From JAQGMJ01 sp036271855 (GTDB lineage: Bacteria > Pseudomonadota > Gammaproteobacteria > Burkholderiales > JAEUOS01), in contig DATAZV010000168.1 of NCBI GenBank assembly GCA_036271855.1, positions 1-17,254 of the forward strand: a DNA stretch of 17,254 nt, read 5' to 3'. Numbering within the stretch: the first letter of the stretch is position 1; every line of letters begins with the position of its first letter. Below are positions 13,817 through 17,254 of this stretch, one piece after another. A program made the position numbers and the translations under genes. Under the pieces are notes generated by a model, which saw nothing but the letters and a program-made list of their open reading frames with translations, searched no databases and was not told where the DNA came from.

Positions 13817-13831
13817 GGCTTGCTCTTGCGC

Positions 13832-14290
13832 TTACTCATAGCGGCGACTCAGGACTTCCGCTACGCAGGCGGGCTTGGCTATGCCCTCGATTTCCACGTT
13901 CACCAGCATGTTGAGCTGGATGCCGCCTTGCACATCGTCGACCTCCTTCACCGTGAAGCGCCCGCGTACCCGGCTGCCGGAGGGCACGGGATGAGTGTAG
14001 CGCACCTTGTTGCTGCCGTAGTTCAGGGCCATTTTCACCGATGGCATGCGGATGCAGCTGTCGGTGAACAGGGGAATTAGCGACAGGGTCAGGAAGCCGT
14101 GGGCGACGGTCGACTTGAACGGGGAATTTTTCGCGCGCTCGACATCGACGTGGATCCACTGAAAGTCGCCGGTCGCTTCAGCGAACTGGTTGATCCGCTC
14201 TTGCGACATCAGTACCCAGTCACTGACGGCAATCTCCTGGCCGACCATGCCCTTCAGATCGGCTAGCTGCTTGATTTCGGCGATTTTCAT
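13832..14290 (-). CDS. MaoC-family (R)-specific enoyl-CoA hydratase-like protein
   Basis: This is a single hot-dog domain of 152 residues related to MaoC/NodN and PhaJ-type (R)-enoyl-CoA hydratases, which hydrate trans-2-enoyl-CoA to (R)-3-hydroxyacyl-CoA. The catalytic signature is FAEATGDFQWIHVDVERA (36-53), with Asp42 and His47 as the expected Asp/His pair, followed by STVAHGFLTLSLIPLF (60-75). The start was set at ATG 14288-14290, which gives MKIAEIKQLADLKG; an in-frame TTG at 14308 would add six residues but has no ribosome binding site. It shares a 119-bp divergent control region with the CoA-transferase gene, and the acetyltransferase gene follows 15 bp later. The pairing with a CoA-transferase supports a role on acyl-CoA substrates. 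Confidence 0.93.
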   Translation of the reverse strand: MKIAEIKQLADLKGMVGQEIAVSDWVLMSQERINQFAEATGDFQWIHVDVERAKNSPFKSTVAHGFLTLSLIPLFTDSCIRMPSVKMALNYGSNKVRYTHPVPSGSRVRGRFTVKEVDDVQGGIQLNMLVNVEIEGIAKPACVAEVLSRRYE

Positions 14291-14348
14291 GCGGCAGTGC
14301 GGGAGCAAGGAAGGATGAAAGCGGCGAGGCGAAAAAGGGGTTGCATCG

Positions 14349-14354
14349 ATTATA
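14349..14354 (-). promoter_or_regulatory. -10 element for the MaoC-acetyltransferase operon
   Basis: A perfect TATAAT lies on the minus strand about 60 nt before the MaoC ATG. The -35 region is poor (GCCAAA at 14372-14377), so activation may be needed. On the plus strand the same spot reads TATACT (14351-14356), which could serve the CoA-transferase gene. Overlapping divergent -10 elements would make the two promoters compete. Confidence 0.45.
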
Positions 14355-14409
14355 CTGGCCCGCGTTTCGCGTTTGGCTGTTTGTCTTATTGTGCCCGAAT
14401 AATCAATTC

Positions 14410-15981
14410 ATGCAGATCATCAGCGCCGCCCGCGCCGCCAGCCTGATCGAGGACGGCTGGACCTTCGCCAGCGCCGGCTTTGTCGGCGCCGGGCATCCCG
14501 AGTCTTTGAGCCGGGCACTGGAAAAGCGTTTTCTCGAAACGGGCCAGCCGCGCAACCTCACCTTGATATATGCCGCAGGGCAGGGCGACCGCACCGAGCG
14601 CGGTGCCGCGCGCTTTGCCTACGAGGGCTTGCTCAAGCGGGTGATCGGCGGCCACTGGCTGGGCACCGGCCCACGCATGGCCGCGCTGGTCAACGACAAC
14701 AAGATCGAGGCCTACAACCTGCCACAGGGAGTGATCGCGCATTTGTACCGCGCCATCGCCGGCCACAAGCCGGGTGTCATCACGAAAACTGGGTTGCACA
14801 CCTTCATCGACCCGCGCCACGACGGCGCGCGCCTGAACGCGGCGGCGCAGGAAGACATCATCGAGCTGGTGCGCCTGCGCGGCGAAGACTATCTGCTGTA
14901 TCACGCCTTCCCGATCCACTGCGCCTTTATCCGCGCCACCAGCGCCGACAGCGACGGCAACCTGTCGATGGAAGACGAGGCCCTGACGCAGGACGTGCTG
15001 GCGCTGGCGCAGGCGGCGCGCAATTCCGGCGGCATCGTTATCGCCCAGGTCAAGCGCGTCGTCGAAAAGCACAGCGTGCCGCTGTCGCAGGTCAAGGTGC
15101 CGGGCATCCTGGTGGACTACGTGGTGGTGGCCGAAGACGCCACCGACCACTGGATGACCTACGGTGAGGAGCACAACACCGCCTACTGCGGCCAGAGCAT
15201 CGAGCCGGCGCACGAGTTCAAGCCCGACGCGCTGTCGCTGCGCAAGATCATCCAGCGCCGCGCCTTTCTCGAACTGCATCGCCTGGCGACTGCCTCGAGC
15301 CGCTCGCTCGTGGTCAACGTCGGCACCGGCATGCCGGCCGGCGTGGGCAAGATCGCGCGCGAAGAAGGCTTCTCGAAGTTCACCATGACAATAGAGAGCG
15401 GCCCGATCGGCGGCACGCCGATGGACTCGCCTTCCTTCGGCGCGGCGCTCAATCCCGAATGCATCGTCTCGCATGCCGACCAGTTCGACTTTTACGACGG
15501 CGGCGGCATCGACGTCAGCTTTCTCGGCCTGGCCGAGGTGGATGGGCAAGGCAACGTCAACGTCAGCAAATTCGGCTCGAAGGTGGCCGGTGTCGGCGGC
15601 TTTGTCAACATCACGCAGTCGGCGCGCCACCTGGTGTTCATGGGCGCGCTCACCGCCGGGGGACTTGAAATTTCCACCGCCGGCGGCAAATTGAAGATTG
15701 TCAAAGAGGGCGGCGTGCGCAAGTTTGTCGAGCGCGTCGGCCACCTGAGTTTCAACGGCCCCTATACCGAAAGCCTGGGCATCACGGTGCGCTACGTCAC
15801 CGAGCGCGCGGTGTTCGAAATGCGCGAGGGCAGGCTCACCCTGATCGAGACGGCGCCGGGCATCGACCTGGAACGCGACGTGCTTGCGCAACTGGGCACG
15901 CCGGTGCGCATCGCCGATCAACTGCAGCAGATGGACGCGCGCGTGTTCCGCGACGCGCCCATGGGCATGACTACATACTGA
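14410..15981 (+). CDS. Acyl-CoA:acetate/3-ketoacid CoA-transferase, fused alpha and beta domains
   Basis: This is a family I CoA-transferase moving CoA between a short-chain acyl-CoA and a free acid (acetate, acetoacetate or similar), of the YdiF/COG4670 type in which both subunits are fused. The product is 523 residues. The alpha half is about 1-245, with a glycine-rich segment FASAGFVGAGHPE (19-31). The beta half is about 270-505, with VNVGTGMPAGVGKIA (303-317). The catalytic glutamate is Glu329 in TMTIESGPIGG, which forms the glutamyl-CoA thioester in relatives. The ATG at 14410 (MQIISAARAASLIEDG) was preferred over an in-frame TTG at 14341 that adds 23 unlikely residues overlapping the promoter. 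No clear ribosome binding site. It is divergent from MaoC and 36 bp upstream of hslO. The preferred acyl group cannot be told from sequence. Confidence 0.93.
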   Translation: MQIISAARAASLIEDGWTFASAGFVGAGHPESLSRALEKRFLETGQPRNLTLIYAAGQGDRTERGAARFAYEGLLKRVIGGHWLGTGPRMAALVNDNKIEAYNLPQGVIAHLYRAIAGHKPGVITKTGLHTFIDPRHDGARLNAAAQEDIIELVRLRGEDYLLYHAFPIHCAFIRATSADSDGNLSMEDEALTQDVLALAQAARNSGGIVIAQVKRVVEKHSVPLSQVKVPGILVDYVVVAEDATDHWMTYGEEHNTAYCGQSIEPAHEFKPDALSLRKIIQRRAFLELHRLATASSRSLVVNVGTGMPAGVGKIAREEGFSKFTMTIESGPIGGTPMDSPSFGAALNPECIVSHADQFDFYDGGGIDVSFLGLAEVDGQGNVNVSKFGSKVAGVGGFVNITQSARHLVFMGALTAGGLEISTAGGKLKIVKEGGVRKFVERVGHLSFNGPYTESLGITVRYVTERAVFEMREGRLTLIETAPGIDLERDVLAQLGTPVRIADQLQQMDARVFRDAPMGMTTY

Positions 15982-16017
15982 AGCGGACCGCGCGCCCGCA
16001 AACACGAAACAAATTCC

Positions 16018-16938
16018 ATGAGCGATATCCTGCTGCCCTTCATGTTCGAGTCCGGCGACGTCCGCGGCGCGGTGGTCGACCTCGACCGCACCTGGCGCGA
16101 GGTGCTGTCGCGCCGCGACTACCCGCTGCCGGTGCGCACCCTGCTGGGCCAGGCGATGGCGGCTTCGGCCCTGCTGTCGTCGACGCTGAAGTTCGACGGC
16201 ACCATGGTGCTGCAGGCGCAGGCGGAAGACGCAGCCGCGCCGGTGCGCATGCTGGTGGTCGAATGCAATGCCGACCTGTCGCTGCGAGCCACCGCCAAGA
16301 TCAACGAGGACAGCCGGCCTGACCAGTCCGACTCCCTGCACGAACTGGTGGGTGCCGGCCGCCTGGTGATCACGCTGGACCCGAAAGACGGCCAGTCCGC
16401 CTACCAGGGCGTGGTGCCGCTGGAAGGCACGCAACTTTCGACCGCGCTGGAAAGCTACATGCTGCGCTCCGAGCAGGTGGAGACCCGCCTCTGGCTGGCG
16501 GCCGACGAGAACCGCGCCTGCGGGTTGATGTTGCAAAAAATGCCCGAGGCCGGCGGCAAGTCCAAGGCCACCGACGCGCAATCCACCAGCGAAGAGGCGG
16601 CCGACCGCTGGCACACCGCGCAGACCCTGGGGGCCACCGTCGCGTCGCAGGAGTTGCTGACCCTGGCGCCGCGCGAAGTGCTGCGCCGCCTGTTCCACGA
16701 ATTCGACCTGCGCCTGTTCAACGAGCGCCACGCGGTGTTCCGCTGCAGTTGCAGCCGCGAGCGCGTCGCCGACATGCTGCGCATGCTCGGGCAGGAGGAG
16801 GTCGAAAGCATCCTCGCCGAGCGCGGCCTGGTTTCGGTCGACTGCGAGTTTTGCCACAAGGCTTACGCTTTTGATCCGATCGACGCCGCGCAATTGTTCA
16901 TGCCCAAGGCGTGGCAGGAGAGCGGCAGCCGGCACTAA
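16018..16938 (+). CDS. hslO: Redox-regulated chaperone Hsp33
   Basis: Hsp33 is a cytoplasmic holdase chaperone that is off when reduced and zinc-bound, and is activated by oxidation and unfolding. The product is 306 residues. The N-terminal chaperone domain is about 1-185 and the flexible linker about 186-235. The C-terminal redox switch has all four zinc ligands: Cys243 and Cys245 (CSC) and Cys276 and Cys279 (CEFC). The segment VRTLLGQAMAASALLSSTLKFDG (39-61) is family-typical. ATG at 16018 without an obvious ribosome binding site. It starts 36 bp after the CoA-transferase stop, so read-through transcription is possible, although the functions are unrelated. Confidence 0.97.
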   Translation: MSDILLPFMFESGDVRGAVVDLDRTWREVLSRRDYPLPVRTLLGQAMAASALLSSTLKFDGTMVLQAQAEDAAAPVRMLVVECNADLSLRATAKINEDSRPDQSDSLHELVGAGRLVITLDPKDGQSAYQGVVPLEGTQLSTALESYMLRSEQVETRLWLAADENRACGLMLQKMPEAGGKSKATDAQSTSEEAADRWHTAQTLGATVASQELLTLAPREVLRRLFHEFDLRLFNERHAVFRCSCSRERVADMLRMLGQEEVESILAERGLVSVDCEFCHKAYAFDPIDAAQLFMPKAWQESGSRH

Positions 16939-16949
16939 GGGCTGCGCGC

Positions 16950-16964
16950 CGGCGCCGAGCGCCG
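16950..16964. terminator. Short GC hairpin between hslO and the IclR-type gene
   Basis: CGGCGC (16950-16955) pairs with GCGCCG (16959-16964) around a CGA loop, inside the 50-bp gap between convergent stop codons. No T-run follows on either strand, so it is at best a weak terminator candidate. Confidence 0.3.
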
Positions 16965-16988
16965 CACTGGGGTTACTCCGACGTAGCG

Positions 16989-17254
16989 CTACGGAAACAA
17001 GGCCTTGCCACAGGCATCGGCCGCCTTCAGCAGTATCTCCACCAGTTCCTTTTGGCGCGTGCGCTGCATGCGCCGGTCGATCGCCGCCAGGGCGAGCGCC
17101 GCCACCGGCTCGCGCCGTGAATCGAGAATCGCCACGCCCAGCGCGCTGGCGCCTTCCACGCCTACCGCTGGTGTCGCCGCGTAGCCGAGCCGGCGCGCAC
17201 CGGCGGCCGCTTTCAGCACCGCATCCGGCGCCGTGCCGAAGGCGGGGAAGCGGC
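16989..17254 (-). CDS. IclR-type transcriptional regulator, C-terminal part (cut by window edge)
   Basis: About 88 codons of the C-terminal effector-binding domain are present, reading in from the right edge (RFPAFGTAPDAVLKAAAG...). The segment RRLGYAATPAVGVEGASALGVAILDSRREPVAALAL matches the IclR pattern of a GYA turn, a conserved Gly/Ala strand, an ILD-type strand and a VAAL strand. The helix RQKELVEILLKAADACGKAL ends the protein. The helix-turn-helix and the start lie outside the window. Its GTG or other internal codons are not starts. IclR regulators often control catabolic genes, so the acyl-CoA genes on its left or the genes to its right could be targets. The family call is fairly firm; the target is unknown. 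Confidence 0.78.
   Translation of the reverse strand, partial: RFPAFGTAPDAVLKAAAGARRLGYAATPAVGVEGASALGVAILDSRREPVAALALAAIDRRMQRTRQKELVEILLKAADACGKALFP

Noticed and set aside
14341..14409. TTG start for the CoA-transferase adding 23 residues
   Set aside because: The region holds the divergent promoter elements and the added residues do not look like the family.
14386..16935. 849-codon open frame on the minus strand opposite the CoA-transferase and hslO genes
   Set aside because: Antisense shadow across two well-recognised plus-strand genes and their gap.
1..17254. CRISPR array, insertion sequence, prophage or toxin-antitoxin pair
   Set aside because: No regularly spaced direct repeats, transposase or integrase genes, or terminal inverted repeats were seen; gene content and composition are those of core chromosome.

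Overview
The window is high-GC chromosomal DNA from a betaproteobacterium. The protein sequences look like Burkholderiales, most likely Oxalobacteraceae (Massilia/Janthinobacterium/Herbaspirillum-like); this is my recognition of the families, not a database result. There are no insertion sequences, phage genes, CRISPR arrays, tRNAs or rRNAs.

Left part (1-6008, all minus strand): the conserved transcription/translation operon rimP-nusA-infB-rbfA-truB, with truB cut by the left edge. It has a plausible sigma70 promoter near 6195-6224 and a leader of about 180 nt. The leader holds two terminator-like hairpins and a third hairpin that covers part of the rimP ribosome binding site. Further inverted repeats fill the infB-rbfA and rbfA-truB gaps.

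Middle (6277-11408): a membrane-anchored calcineurin-like metallophosphoesterase (minus), then on the plus strand a cytosolic trypsin-fold protein and a 75-residue acidic protein of unknown function. Next come ilvD (branched-chain amino acid synthesis) and an EamA/DMT-type transporter, both minus.

Right part (11409-17254): an AT-rich divergent control region between the EamA gene and a LysR-type regulator; lgt (lipoprotein diacylglyceryl transferase); a convergent RimI-like acetyltransferase and MaoC-type hydratase pair (minus); and, divergent from that pair, a fused acyl-CoA:acetate/3-ketoacid CoA-transferase followed by hslO (Hsp33). At the right edge is the C-terminal end of an IclR-type regulator (minus). 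MaoC, the CoA-transferase and perhaps IclR suggest a small acyl-CoA metabolism neighbourhood; LysR and EamA look like a regulator/target pair.

Most of the window is ordinary core genome and I see no convincing new multi-gene system. The parts most worth checking are the structured rimP leader, the paired hairpins between rbfA and truB, the palindromic LysR/EamA intergenic region, and the uncharacterised protease/small-protein pair at 7659-8696.
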